Positions 1 through 12,234 of a stretch of DNA of 64,000 nt are shown here, one piece after another. Both the position numbers and the translations under genes were made by a program. The notes under the pieces were generated by a model that was not told where the DNA came from, did no database searches, and saw nothing but the letters and a program-made list of their open reading frames with translations. This DNA is from Rhodamnia argentea (taxonomy: Eukaryota > Streptophyta > Magnoliopsida > Myrtales > Myrtaceae): positions 7,301,001 to 7,365,000 of the forward strand of contig NC_063155.1 in NCBI RefSeq assembly GCF_020921035.1, given 5' to 3'. Each line of letters opens with the position of its first letter. Positions within the stretch are counted from its first letter, which is position 1.

Positions 1-1395
1 AATTACATACGACATATGTTGCGAGACAAGAAGTACGAGAATCCGTTCTTTTTTTTTTTTTTCTTTGGATGATAAAGCTTATGATTTTTCTGCGCGATTA
101 AATTCTTCGTGCTTCGTGAAAAAAATGTCTCGATACGCGAGGTGGCGGTCGTGGCGTGGCAACATCAGAGTGAGGGGGCGAGCGTTGTGGATTCGGGCTC
201 GGATGTGATCTTTGTGACGATACCCCGGGTCATGATTCTCGACTTATGCAGTGGAGGTGTTCATGGTGTGGGTGAGCATTGGTTTTGAGATATAATAGGG
301 AATCGAATAATCGGAATGGTGGGAACCGATCCGATTTCAAATTTTAAGGTTTCAAAAACTGAAAATTTAAAACTTGGAACAAGCCTTCGTGATTATTTTG
401 TTCAATGTCTCCACTCGATCTTGCAATGTTCTAGTGTGTAATATGAAATCACTTTGAGCTTCACATTTATGATTGAGATTTTTACTTTGTTAATGTTTCA
501 TAATTTCGGCGTGTCTAAATATGAATTGTAGTCAGTGGATTGTAATATTAAATGAAAGTTATTAGAGATGATGATTCACTGTACTCGTTTAATCAAGAAT
601 ATATGTGAAATTAAGATAAAACTTTTTGGATTTTAAGAATTGAAGAATCGATTTCGACGAGTAAGTTTTCGATTTTAATGAAAGCTGGACCAATTCTGGA
701 ACCGTCCACTTCTCATTCATGGTAGGGCGGGTGAGAATGGGCAGCATGACGAGCCGATCACAATTATGTACGTCGGGCTTAGGTCGGCAGGGCAGGCGAA
801 ATATCTTCACTTGCGCATGAGCCCTGGGGAGGGCGTCGCGGGGGGGATGGGGACGGATCGGATGACGTGGAGGGGGCCAGGTGGGGCCCACGTTAGGTGT
901 GTGGGTGGTTGCTGACTGGTGGGGCCGGCCACGTGCAGCGGAGGGAAGAGTGGGGGGCGGTGTACGTGCAAGACGGATTTGGCGCTTTTGGCGTGGGGGT
1001 CGTGGGGGCGGCGAGGATGTGTGGATTTGAGATCCTCCCCGCCACCACGTCGGTTCATCCGCCCCCTCGCCCAAAAAAAAAAAAAAAAAAAGAAAAAAAT
1101 CTAGTTGGGATTCTCATGTACGTATCGAATTCGAACAACTGCCTACATCGTTAGCGAGCTTTGTAATTCATGCGCGTCATCGCATCACGCGGCCGATCTT
1201 TCATGACGAATCTCTCGATCGGAACTGTCGACCATACGGTTCATCACGCGCCGGGGCTTGCGCAGGCCGGGGGCCGGGGGTGTCCCCTTCGCCTCTCTAC
1301 GCACGCAACCTCTTGGTAAGGGCGGGCGACCCATCGCCATTAATGTCTGTTCCTATCAACCACGTCGCCCGTAGCCCCATCATCCTACGGCAAAA
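1..1395. other. Intergenic left edge with a GC-rich patch
   Basis: I see no gene here. The first 780 bases are ordinary AT-rich sequence with a poly-T run near 50. From about 796 to 1065 the composition turns G/C-rich and includes a GGGGCCCAC site (TCP-factor-like, near 883), a CACGTG G-box near 930 and a poly-A run at 1073-1090. Open frames across the patch read as low-complexity proline, arginine or glycine and have no family resemblance. It could be a promoter for a gene to the left or a GC-rich repeat core; sequence alone does not decide. Confidence 0.4.
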
Positions 1396-1401
1396 CATGC
1401 C

Positions 1402-1614
1402 TTGAATGAACTAGAAAAGCTAGCTGACGGCCAGAAAAACCTAACCCACGTTACCTTGGAAGGGCAAGGAGGGGGAATTAAATTTTGGGACCGGAACATG
1501 TTAAACCTCAAGGAGTGGTCCAAGGAATGGTTTGTCAGAGCGATGATGCAGCAGCATCGGCCACCCCTCTCAGAAATTCCTGCAAGGTGTTTGATCGTGA
1601 CCCGCCATTACTAG
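1402..1614 (+). pseudogene. Possible remnant of an NBS-LRR resistance gene (LRR part)
   Basis: A 70-codon open frame contains the stretch LNLKEWSKEW followed by a glutamine-containing PPLSEIP segment and a cysteine. This order resembles a leucine-rich repeat of plant CC-NBS-LRR (RGA-type) proteins, where a 'PNLKEW' strand is followed by an acidic or glutamine-rich insert and 'PxLSxL'. No NB-ARC motif, second repeat or splice partner was found within 2 kb, so if the likeness is real this is a fragment. The match is short and from memory of the family pattern; chance is a fair alternative. Confidence 0.25.
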
Positions 1615-2245
1615 GGCTTTGCCTAATTTGCAGGGGCTAATTCGATCTTGGGTTTGCTTCTTTTTTTCCACCTAACGTGCTTGACAATGGAGGATCAGGG
1701 GTGTCCTTGATGATGGAATTGATGGCACGGTTGAAAGTGCGCTCTGATGTGGTGACTAGTCCCCCGCCACCCCTTTGATCTCCATGAAAATTCCAGATGG
1801 GGATGATACGAGGGCGCGCGCTGAGGCGGAACCTGCGACCAAGCGACCGATCTATTGAGACGTAGTTGTGTTCTTTCTGCGTGATTGTGATCGACGAGTT
1901 ACCTTAACTTTGCCTGTCGATGAACGGATTCATCTTCGTTCTGTTCAAATGCCGCGCCATCCGCAACGATCATGGAGCTCCGTCGTTTAGACGAAGTCCC
2001 TCTGTCGACAAAGGACAATCGGTTTCGGCTGACCGTTGGTGAAGGCCATTAGCTTCATTAGTCTTTACCAAAGTCACCAGATGCATAGGAACTTTTGTAT
2101 CACAGTATTTCGGCGAAAGCAAGACCAACAAGCAAAATACAATTGACCAACAACGTCAATGCTCCCAGAAGTATATGATATATGACTGTAGTTGAGTCTC
2201 TCACTGCACACATGAAGAATAATAATGCAATTTGTGGTGCGGTGA

Positions 2246-3664
2246 CTATTTCGCGATTTCGTGAGCAATCTCATCGTCCGGATCGCATCGGCCTATGAAC
2301 TTTGGTTTGCAGCAGGCGAAGAGTGTCCACCACGGCCTGTTCCGCTGCTCCTGCGATCTTGTCCGGTCGGCTTTTGCCATCTTTAGTGGGCTGCCGTTCC
2401 ATTCGAAGGGTAATCTGTTCATGCGCGAAAGACTCAATTTGATAATCCTCTTGGTATTGTATAGGATGTGTTGGGAGGGAATTGAAGCTTACAATGGAAA
2501 TGAAAAGGACCTGGAGCTGGTTGTACTGCTATTTGATTTCGAGCGGAGGGAGATGCTACGCAAATACGGTGCCGTATCTGACTCCCTGGGAGGAGTTGCG
2601 ATTGGACTAGCAGCAGAGAAATAGGCATCGCCGCAAACCTGTTTCGTTACGAGTATTTGACCTGATTCCGTTCCGGTTTCTGACATCACGCTTCCGAGCG
2701 TCAGCTTACTCTCCACTTCAAAAGCATTTGCAAATTCCAAGCTCCCAGGACACTCTTGTCTTTGGTTTTTGTCGGGAGGAACATCGGGCTCGATTGCTGC
2801 CGCCGTATATGATGCTGAAGAATTTGGCGTTGCTGATGTCTGGCCTGGAATCTGTTACATCAGACGATACCATTTAAATTACCGCGAATAAGATGGTGTG
2901 CGGCATGCCTGTGCGTTCAGTATTCACAGAACCCTTCCTGGTTTATGTTTTCTAAGCATCGACATGCCGAGTGGAAGATGAATATTATGAAATTCAATGA
3001 GAAGCCAGCATGTTCTTACATGTCCGTGTATCGGCGGCATTTCAGGTGAAGTATTCTCAGCTGGGATCTCGTCTTTCGCAGGAACATCTGCTTTCTTCTC
3101 CGTCGCAACCTGTGCAGGACTGCGTATCTCTGTTCGTTCCTTGGCGGAGCACTTGCTTTGCCTTGGATTTTAAGACATACGAACTAGAAGTCTCTGTCCA
3201 TAGAGCATGTCTAGCCACTTCGCTCCCGCTGCCCGCATCTGAGTCAAGTATGCATGAAATGGCGTTGTGGTCGAGTTCACAACCTCGCACCTCGCTCTTC
3301 CCGTGAGAAGGTTGTCGCTCACCAGGAGCGCTTGTTTCTTGCAAGAATGCGACTAGCTCTGGGAGCCCCAGGTCTATAGTGGACTGGTTATGTACTTCCT
3401 TGCACCATTTTGTGTTGGCACAAACTGCAGCATGCTTCACTAAGTTGTCTGTCTCATCAAATTTTCTACTTACACCGAGTCTATTGCCGGCAGAACGATG
3501 CAAGAGCACCCCGTGACGTTGGCTTTCTAAGTCGAGAACAAAGGGATGCATGTCCTCGTAGCCCTGTTCCTTCAACTTCCTCATCCTGCAAGAACTTTGA
3601 GGTTGACAAGCTAGCGATTGGTCGGCGGAAAATAAGTTATCTGTTCCGGGATTTATGTCTAAAC
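2246..3664 (-). CDS. gar2-related plant protein, 3' half (multi-exon)
   Basis: The C-terminal half of a spliced gene. The last exon (2414-2246) encodes LPFEWNGSPLKMAKADR, a basic/tryptophan stretch and a Cys-Cys pair, then stop. The exon before it (2851-2493) ends in SLRSKSNSSTTSSRSFSFP at a GTAAGC donor in phase 2, matching the phase of the last exon. An exon at 3109-3020 (30 codons, acidic/lysine-rich) joins 2851 in phase 0 through a GTAAGA donor. The signature 'SLRS-S-STTS-RSF-FP-L--EWN-SP--MAKADR' is typical of plant proteins annotated as '18S pre-ribosomal assembly protein gar2-related'; their biochemical role is not established. Further upstream a long open frame (3664 to about 3150) contains LPELVAFLQE, perhaps the family's LPELV-C-KE region, but I could not join it in frame to the 3109 exon, and the start codon is not identified. 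Confidence 0.6.
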
Positions 3665-4529
3665 CTGTAGGAAACACAAAGTGGACAGAGTAAGCGTCAA
3701 AACCCCTGAAAGGGCTTTTCCTTGTAACTATGTTCATTGTTGCTGCAGAACTTGCACAAATTCAAAACCAATATTCTTCCTCATTCTTTACGGATCGAAT
3801 TCTACACCTCGCAGTAAATGTCATGACGCAGGATGATGTATTTTCTACCGTTCTTACACCAGTAAAGAAGATAAGAGTTGATGGAGTAGCGGCATACAAC
3901 ATATACTCTTGCAAACAGACTAGTTCTGTAATGCAGTATAATGTAGACTTCTATTGGTATTGCATAGATATACCCGTTGATCGACCTAACCATCGACTTG
4001 AGCCGAGCTTCATAAATTTCTTCGAGGATTAACGAATATATTGAGCAATACACGCAAACAAACTGGAGGGCAATGCAGAGAGGCAGAACCTTATTCTGCA
4101 ATTGTCTTCAGAGGCCTAAGTACCAACCTGTTGCATCCTGAGGATGCGAAACGGAACTCAGGCCAAGCCTACCCGCTTTGCAACCTTTCAAAGATTGAAT
4201 GTCAAATGAACAAGGATAAAAAGCGACGTATCCTTGAAGTGTCAATGTCAAAGAAGATGATAGAGCGAAACTGCACCGGGCATAAAATCAGCATGAGAAT
4301 CCCTTCGGCATCTGTTGTCCATCTGGTTAGCGCTAGTTAAACCGGCATGAGAGGACCAGATCCTTGCAATGCCGTAATATCAAGACCTTTTCTTTCCCTT
4401 TCCATCACCGATTTTCGTTCTTTTCTCGTCTTTCGGCATGAACTAACAAAGATAAGGCCACTGTCATGAAGCAGAAGCGTCTCTTCTACTCTCGGAATAG
4501 ACGTCACCCATTGGGAAATATGTACTCAC

Positions 4530-5000
4530 AGTAACGAATAGCACATGACCCTTCAAGCAGTTGGGCTCTTGCTAGATACATGACCATTTCCAGGAATGCA
4601 GTTGATTTGCATGACCACCTAGCAAAGAGACAATGGAGACGTACAGAGTTCGAAGGACCGCCGATCAAAACCGCTCAGTGAATCCGAAGATGTTTATTCT
4701 GTCTCAGACGAAAGCGGAAACAGAAAATAGCTACAATGAAGAACCCGAAATGCACATAACAAGCAAACCAGAAAAAATAAAATGCGGCAATAGTTTGTCA
4801 TCTCTATCTTACCATAGGAGAATACAGAAGAACATGGAGCACACAAGACACCGGCATAATCAGCTCAGCAACTTACCCAGATTACTCCAATTCTGTCCGC
4901 AGGCCTCCGGCCTCAATCTGAAAAAAAGTTGGGGAAGGGCAAGAAGTTGAGCGACGGAACGAAAGACGACGGGGAACGAGTTGTGGAGAATGGAGGAAAA
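4530..5000 (-). other. Possible 5' leader exons of the gar2-related gene
   Basis: On the minus strand a pyrimidine-rich stretch near 4990-4920 leads to a strong donor (CTGG|GTAAGT, last exon base 4877). An 89-base candidate exon follows at 4618-4530, bounded by CTAG and GTGAGT. It holds one short closed frame (from the ATG at 4612) and one frame open through the donor (ATG at 4587). Together these look like leader exons with an upstream ORF, but no transcript evidence exists and the link to the coding exons near 3.6 kb is inference. Confidence 0.3.
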
Positions 5001-5354
5001 CAGTTTAGGTGATTTGAAATGGCGACCCAAATGTTTCCGGTCGAAGATTCGGATCACATGACCGGCTCTTTCTATCCTAATCATCGGCAAAATCAGCTGA
5101 AACATCTTCAAATACTCTTGTGGACACAGTTCTTTCTTTTCCCCTATTACTGCAGCTGGTTTCTCATAAAAGCTCATGAAACTTGACTGGCTCTTCTGGG
5201 TGCATTGCTCTAGAGCAGAGTTGTTACAGATTTGATTGTAATAGAGGTCCCTCAAGAAAACCCTCCGGTTTACCGCAAACTTAATTATTTCGACCGCTGA
5301 AAATTCCCAAACTAGCATAAATATGACAAATTTACTTTCTGTTAGATTCCGTTA

Positions 5355-5643
5355 AATTGGATTTATACCACAAAAAACCTCAAATTGATACACCTTTTAT
5401 GAATAGAAGGTAAAAATCTTAAATGTATACATCCGAGAATTATCATGTGTCATCCAACTTAACAATTTGGAGATATAATTTTACGGAAACTAACGGAAGG
5501 TAAATTTGTCACATGTATACCGATTTGAGGTAAATTTGTCAAATGTGTATCGGTTGTAGGGTTTTTGGTGGCCAAAAAAAAAAAAGTTCGGAATAAATTT
5601 GTCACAAGAATACCAGCTTGGGATTTTTTGTGGTATTAACCCA
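5355..5643. repeat. Inverted-repeat element, family A, copy 1
   Basis: The left end reads ATTTATACCACAAAAAACC and the right end reads TTTTTTGTGGTATTAACCC, which are near reverse complements. Inside are AT-rich segments with 'gtaaatttgtcacatgtatacc' type words in alternating orientation. The same end sequences recur near 15.3, 26.7, 43.0, 45.7 and partly 56.5 kb, so this is a dispersed miniature family. It lies just beyond the 5' side of the gar2-related gene. No coding capacity. Confidence 0.7.
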
Positions 5644-6009
5644 TTTAATTGCATTCCCGTTGCCGAGCAGGGCTCTTCAATGATAAGTTCAGATTGAGCT
5701 ATCCAATGCCAGTTCATTAGCCTTCCAGTACAGCATGATGATCAATTAGAAAGTGGGCTATAAAGAAACGAAACAGAGGAACCGGAAAGGAGGACCAGCT
5801 TCATTGATGCTAAAAGCAGAGACGCCCTGCTTTTTTCAAATGGGTCGTGGGCATATGTCAACTAGAAGTGCAAGCCAGGATTAATTTTCTTGGATCAGTG
5901 TTTGATCAATACCAGAGAAGTTTTGTGACCGTGCAGACTAAAGTCTGTCTTCTGTCCCTTCTCATTTAGTCTCTCTCTTGGGAAAAGTATCACAACAAGT
6001 CCGAGACAT

Positions 6010-6545
6010 ATTGCATCGGTATAAACTCAATCCTAAACGTTTCAATTGGTTCAATCTAGTTCTAAACCTCTTCACATTAGTGACAATTTAGTCCACCTGG
6101 CCAATTTAGGTTGGAAATCGTTGATGTGGATTCCGGCTGTTCTATGTGGCACGGCCGATGCTACCTTGAACTTTGTCTTTAATTTAAATATTCATATTTA
6201 TTTTTTTAATTTTTTTTTTATTTCCTTTCTCTTTTTGCCAATGGCTAGTTGCCGGACACCAGCAAGGGTCGGTCTCATCGGGCCGTGCCTAGGCAAGGGT
6301 GAGTGCTAGGAGGCCGACCCTCATTTGTCACCGGCCACCAGCAAAAATAAAAGGGAAGGACAAAAGAAAGGAAAAAAAAATGTAAACAAAAAAAAATTCA
6401 TGTCGGCGCCAATCATGCCTCGAAGGACGGACGACATTCACATCAGCAATTTCTGACCTAAATTGGCCGGATGGATTGAATTGGTACCAATGTAAATAAA
6501 TTTTAAAATTTAAATTTGCCTAGGTAAAAGGTGAACGACTGAATT
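6010..6545. repeat. Inverted-repeat element, family C, copy 1
   Basis: Arms contain 'gtccacctggccaatttagg' on the left and 'cctaaattggccggatgg' on the right, i.e. inverted copies. Between them are an AT-rich stretch and a GC-rich core near 6240-6345 with repeated 'ccggacaccagcaaggg / ggccgaccctc' words. Related copies lie at about 12.36-12.79, 32.28-32.66, 47.93-48.39 and 61.85-62.21 kb. The open frame crossing it is a by-product of the repeat. Confidence 0.6.
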
Positions 6546-6764
6546 GATATCAAATTAACAATACAACATGTTTACGACTTTTCTTGGGTGCTTTTCCCTC
6601 ACTCTCTTCATTCCATCACTCTTTCTATGGGCTTCCTTCTCGTTAGTTCTTTGTCTTGCATATTCGAGAATTCAGAGTCCATTCACATTTGGGCTTCAGC
6701 TTGCCTTGATACGGCATTCGACTGGCTTGAAGCGGGTGAAATGAATCCCATGAAGCCCCCATTC

Positions 6765-6965
6765 AATGGCGCATGCATCGGGTCCGGTTTAATCCGGAAA
6801 CTGGACCGAACCAGCTTTGACCGGCCCGATTCAAGGCCGGTTCCGGGGAGCTCAGGTTCGGTTCCCGGTTTCAAGACCGGAACCGCCGGTTCTACTCAAG
6901 AAACAGCTTAATCCGGTATCAAATTGGCTCAACTAGTCTTGCTCCCGTGTTAAACTGGCTCCGAA
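6765..6965. repeat. GAACCGG-rich degenerate repeat
   Basis: A 200-base stretch built from many short variants of CCGGTTC and GAACCGG in both orientations. The same vocabulary recurs near 9220-9600, 9845-10300, 29340-29540 and 44700-44840. It looks like the remains of a dispersed repeat; no ends or target duplication were seen. Confidence 0.45.
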
Positions 6966-8371
6966 CCATTTTTAAACCCTTTTTTCAGGGAAGAATAAAA
7001 AAAAGGAAAGCACTATTGCATTCATAGAAAAACAGACCTGTCTTCAAATGTAGAAACAACGACATAACTACTTGACCAAAATATGTTTTCGTAGTGAAAT
7101 TGTGCAACTTTCGTATTCTGTTAAAAAAAAAAAAATCATTTCTTACGAAACGAAAAATGGACTGCTTGCCGGTTCCAAAATTTTGGAATCGCGGGAGTCA
7201 CGGGATTGGTTCCCTGTACTAGATTGGGACATAATCCATCCGGGAATCGATCACATCTACCTGTTACCATACTTTTTTACTCGATGCGACCATAATTTCT
7301 CTCAACACTCGAAATGACCATGACTTATTGACAATAAGTTCTATTATCGAGCTAGTAACTCCTGGAGTAACCATCACAGGTTCATTGAAAAAGAATAATT
7401 ATTGAAAATATAACGTTCGATTTCGAAATACTATGGAGAGCTAGAGAGACATTAAGACATAGCTTTGCTCGAGATTTCAGTGTAACCCTTGCTTGGATAA
7501 GTTCGTACGGTAACAAGTATATCTAATCCTCAGTTGAATCTCCTAATTCCGAGTAAAAAACCTTAAGTAAAGGAAATTTGGAAAAACAAAAGCCTCAAAA
7601 TCTGCAGCACTGAAAGCGGACTCGTGGAACTCTTTGCTTCTTCGAGTACGGCAATCCCTCCCCCTCTGGCTTTGGCATTTGCACTGGACTTCCCGTCCAC
7701 TCCCACCTCAATCTGCAAAATTATTTCAAGATCAAACACTTCATTTACGCAAATGTTCGCGGGTTGTTCCATCCGAGGACTAGGTCAGATCGACCAGGCG
7801 CTGTCGCAAATGGTCGAGTCTTACATGGGGAAGGAGAAAGAGCCGCGGCCGCTGCCGTCTGATTTAATAGAATCCGTCCGTTCCGTCGTCTCCTTTCTGA
7901 TGTCGCTTCCATCTTTCTTGTCCTAATGAGTTTATTTAGAGGAGGAAGGAAAACGAGTGAGCTCTTGTACTTGTACTTGCAGTATGATAACATTAGCACG
8001 TAGGGTTCCTATCTTTATGATGATTTTTAGAAGATCGAGAGTTCGTCAACTTCTAGGGTTTATGAACTCGACCTTCTTATTCGTGCTTTCGCATTCCACG
8101 CCGCCTCTCGATCCGCTGCCTTCGTCTTTAGACCGAGTATTGTTGACGACTTCATTCCTTAATGCTTCCATCTTGCTGTGACCAAGCTGCATTCGGGAAG
8201 ATCGAGAGTAAATAAGATCGATATCAGACCACTTCCCTAGTGCAAAAATTCGAAAGACTTAGATCTCTCGCGACGTACGTGTTCTATCTGCATGACACGG
8301 GCAACAATGGAACGATTTTCATGTCATCGGCGATTGCCAAATATCGTGTGAGCGACATCAATTATCGTAAC

Positions 8372-8842
8372 TTAAACTTTTGGAATAAACTTGGATGGGG
8401 GTGATGTACCGACCTCTGGCCGGTTGACGGGCCTTGGAGCAGTCGAAGTCGCGCCATCGACCTGAGCCGACGACTTGCTGTGGTGGTTATCCTTGACCAC
8501 GTCGAACGCGCCGTCGTCTCTGAAACAGAACACTATGTAGTCTTCATCCTCAGGAAGGACTTTCCAGCTAGTCGTCTTGGTCATCGCCGCCGCACCATCA
8601 CCTCTGATCTTGGCCACAGCATCGCACGATCTCTTCTTCATGGTCGTATTGCATCTGCTCTCGTCTCTCTGATCAACACCCATGTCCTTCTTCTTCTTCT
8701 TCTTCTTCTTCTTCTTCGTCTTAGAAAAACGAGAGGAAATTTCTGTAAGTCCAAACCATGAAAGCTTCATGATCATATATAGTGGCCCAGTGTTGTCGGT
8801 CTTGCATGCGATCTCGCAAGTCTCGTGACTCTCATCATCCAT
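8372..8842 (-). CDS. Uncharacterised small lysine-rich protein
   Basis: A single open frame of 156 residues if started at the ATG at 8842. I chose this start because the longer frame upstream runs through a CT microsatellite (encoding alternating Leu-Ser) that is more likely the 5' leader. The N-terminus is acidic (MDDESHETCEI). Residues about 42-52 are an uninterrupted lysine run encoded by an AAG microsatellite (8687-8717 on the plus strand). The C-terminal half contains SWKVLPEDEDYIVFCFRDDG, an acidic-aromatic segment that looks constrained and resembles a conserved stretch in small unknown plant proteins. The end is polar and proline-containing. No membrane segment or known domain. An intron around the lysine run cannot be excluded. 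Confidence 0.5.
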   Translation of the reverse strand: MDDESHETCEIACKTDNTGPLYMIMKLSWFGLTEISSRFSKTKKKKKKKKKKDMGVDQRDESRCNTTMKKRSCDAVAKIRGDGAAAMTKTTSWKVLPEDEDYIVFCFRDDGAFDVVKDNHHSKSSAQVDGATSTAPRPVNRPEVGTSPPSKFIPKV

Positions 8843-8913
8843 GGATTGGACTACTGAACGGTCCGTTGGCTTTGCGTTTCTGGGTAGAATCTCTTTGAAT
8901 GATGATGGCGATG

Positions 8914-8915
<2 letters not shown>

Positions 8916-8961
<46 letters not shown>
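8916..8961. repeat. (GA)n microsatellite, about 22 units
   Basis: A perfect dinucleotide repeat. Read on the minus strand it is a CT tract lying 74-120 bases upstream of the start codon of the small lysine-rich gene, in its probable 5' leader. Confidence 0.95.
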
Positions 8962-8964
<3 letters not shown>

Positions 8965-11070
8965 ACGGGGATGGGATTAAATGACGGCGAGAGGGAAATG
9001 CGCAGATTTTGAATTTCGAAAATAATATGGAGAAATGAATCAGAGGAATTTGCATGGGATTCGGATCGTATTTATTGCTTTTATTGTACTAAAAGCAAGA
9101 AAAAAAAAAGGAATAAACAGTGGACGATGAACGCTTCTAACGACGGTTGCATAATCCCATGTCTCATGAACCGAGGTTCCATGCTTCGTGCATACGCACG
9201 TAGGATTGTGCATCGTTCTGGTCCGACCAGGGAACTAGACTGAACTGGCTAGATCTGGTTGGTTCTCGGGCGACCTGTCCGATTCCCGTTTCAACATAAG
9301 GAACCGGGCTGGATCGGATTGAGGGACCGGTTGACTAAGATAATTGACTTTTTTTTTCCTTATCCTAAAGCAAACTCTAGTTAAAAAATTATTTTTCTAT
9401 TAACGTCGAGAAACTCCTACTTGTAGGGAATAGAAGAAAAAAAAAAAGAAATAGAAGAAATCATCGGCTCCGGGATTGACCTTGGAATGGGACGGACCTA
9501 GCCGGTCGGTCCAATCCGGTTCGAGGACCGAGTAGGCCGATTCCCAATCCCACAAACTGAGAACTGACCCTGCCCGGTTAGGTTACAAGTTTTAGAGCGA
9601 GAATCAACCCGGCTTGAAGCTGACCAACATTGCATACGAGTCAGCTACGTATCGTCGCTTGAATGGGATGATTCGCCAAAAGTACTTTCGGATGACTGAA
9701 CTCGAGATAAAATCGAAGATCCGATTGACTTTTCTCGAGATGCTAAAACTTAATTGTCTCCGAACCGTCAACTTTCGCCCATGCGCATCTTCTTGGCTAC
9801 GTGCATAAAAGGGACATGCGCAAATTGAAAATTCACCTTTCATTTTGAAATTGGATCATTTTGGGCCTGAGAGCGGAGAGAGGTCCACAGTCCGACGGAG
9901 AGGAGACCAGCTGGCCCACAAAATAGTGAACTTGGATCGGCCCATAAATCCCCGTTCTATTACCGGTTTGACCGGGTCCCATTGCTCTTGTCTGAACCGT
10001 CGGGAGGATGAACCAGTCAAAAACGGTTCAACCGGCCCAATAGGTGCCGTTCGATCACATCATGGTGTTAAATCGAATGAACGATGTACAAGGCGAAGGT
10101 CCAATCCCTAGGTCGGACCGTTGGACGTGGATTCCGAACAAGTGATCTTAAAATGTATTAAGACATCTCGATTTGGTGAAAGAACATACCAACAGGTCAC
10201 ATCGCACTAGATCAACCGTTTCGTGCTCTTCGTGATATCGATAGGCCGGTTCAATTGGTCGAACAAGCTGAATCGAGGATAGCCCGCTCGTCCAGTGTGG
10301 TCATCGATACGATTTTAAAACTTTATTTCTCGCGTCGGCGCATGAGAAAATGTTTTGTTAACAGATCATTAATAAAGGAAAACAACCCCCTTCTCACCTA
10401 ACTATCCGAATGGAATCTGCTCCCATTTGAATCAGAACAAGAGAAAAGGACATGAGGAAATGTTCGTGACAAGCTCTTCCATCTATGCCGACTTTAAACA
10501 AAGAGTCCTCAAGTTGCACATTTGTGCGTGGCAAAGCCTTTGTTTATGCCATCCGAGAAGGACATGGCAAAAGGTTAATACCAAGTCTTTTTTGTTTTTC
10601 TTTTCTACTAAATTAGTAGGGTACAGACATTGAGACCGGATTACCCGAAATCATGTCAAACGACCCCGCAAATCCCATTAGTCGGTTAATTTCAGACCTT
10701 TCGCTTATTCATGTGTCTCCGACTCGGAGCATTTGCGCGCTAGCGATGGGATCTGAACGGATGACTTTCGATTTTCCGAACTGAAAATCCTGAATGTTCG
10801 ACCAATTGCGGGCACATTGAAGAACGTTCCTTTTTTTTTTTTTTTTGGGTGGTCTTGCTTTCATGGAAAATGAAGTTTTGGCTTGCCGATCATGATAACT
10901 TACAAAAAATATATTTTTCTCACGTGGGAATCTGTGTTTTTCTTTTACGGGAAATTCAAGCATGGGATAAATCCACAAGCACCAGTGGACACAGACGAGT
11001 TTGCTTTAATCCAATGGCTTAATTCTCACAAAAAAAAAAAAAAATCAACTTTACGTTCGGTCTCAATTCT
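8962..11070. other. Intergenic, degenerate GAACCGG-type repeats
   Basis: No gene recognised. From 9220 to 10300 the sequence is dominated by scattered CCGGTT and GAACCGG words in both orientations. Short open frames here share no family motif. The stretch 10330-11070 is AT-rich with poly-T at 10829-10846 and poly-A at 11031-11044. Confidence 0.4.
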
Positions 11071-11079
11071 ATCCTAATT

Positions 11080-11910
11080 TTTTGTCATCTTAAAAAATTT
11101 CGACTTTCACTCCAGTCTCAAATATGTCAATGCATCCAAAAATCGTAACTAGTTTCTTCAAAATTATGAGCATAAGGACAATTAGAATTTCATTATTAGA
11201 ACTCGTGTAATAATAAAAACCCTCACCTTCGCATAGAACAACTAGGGGTGTCAAAACTAAATTGAACCGTGAATCAAACTAAACTGAAAATTTCGTGCAT
11301 TTCAGTCGAGGTAATTGAAAAATAACAATTCTTTTTTCTAATTTGGTTAATTTTGATTTGGTTAACCAAAACGAATTAAAAATCTTTAAATAACTATTCT
11401 TCTTTTTTTATCCTTTTTCTTTCTTTTATTTTATTTTCTTTTATTTAGGGCAAAGGGCCGGCTGCCGAGGGCTAGCGAGGGCTTCGTGGCCCTCGCCCAG
11501 GGGCCGGCGACCTTGTCTCGGCCCGGTGGCCGGGCTTCGCCGTATTTGAACAAAAAATGCAAAATGCAAAGAAAAGAAAAAAGAAAAATAAAAAATCGAA
11601 CCGAACCGAACTGGATTTTCAATTTAGTTCATATTCGGCTCAGGGCGAGATTTGGTTTAGTTCAAGTTTACACCTTAATGGTTCAGTTCGATTCGATTTT
11701 TTTGAAAAACCAAACTAAATTGAACCATTGACACCCCTAAGATCAACAACAACAACCATCTTATGTGGATTAGCTTGAGGAAACCAGTGTCGATTTTTTG
11801 ATGCGGAAGCAGGTTCGGGACAAGAGTGAAAGTAGTTTTTTTTTTTAGAAAAAAAAAAAGAGGCTCAAGGACAAAATTGAATTCGAACTTAAAGTTGAAA
11901 TTAACCCTTA
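11080..11910. repeat. Inverted-repeat element with a second element inserted inside it
   Basis: The outer arms (about 11080-11180 and 11760-11860) carry 'atgcatccaaaaatcg' on the left and 'tcgattttttgatgcgg' on the right, inverted. Inside lies a second element at about 11241-11742 whose ends are CTAGGGGTGTCAA and TTGACACCCCTAAG; the next bases (AACTAAATTGAACC) also match in inverted orientation. The inner element has a GC-rich core at 11450-11545 made of 'ggccggcgacc / ggcccggtggccgggc' words. The outer arms match the element at 24.75-25.88 kb and the arms near 30.6-30.9 kb. Confidence 0.6.
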
Positions 11911-12234
11911 TTCCGTACGTTCTCAAATTTAAATTTGCTTCATGAAAGTTGGGGCCATTTCGTGGTTGAACATATTAAAGAGGCTACAAGCTCAGTTATA
12001 ATTATAAGTGATTTTCATTCGCTTTGCCTTTTAATTCAAGTTATCAAATACCATAATAAAAAAAAGAAGAAGGGAAAAATGGCCTCGTCCCCATCGTTTT
12101 CGTTCCTTGTAAGCAAACAAGACCTAAAATAGAAAACTAAAATCATTCCATGAAAACAATTTGTACGTCATTTCGTATAAGAACAATACAATGCAAATGC
12201 AATCTTAAACACATAAGCCATATTTCAATACCTA

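Noticed and set aside
4041-4340. 99-codon plus-strand ORF
   Set aside because: No motif; it lies in the presumed intron and leader region of the minus-strand gar2-related gene.
7563-7999. Two overlapping minus-strand ORFs resembling a two-exon gene (MEATSERRRRNGR..., then IEVGVDGKSS...)
   Set aside because: The only good donor (CAT|GTAAGA) and acceptor (TTTTGCAG) join into an immediate stop, and no family motif is present.
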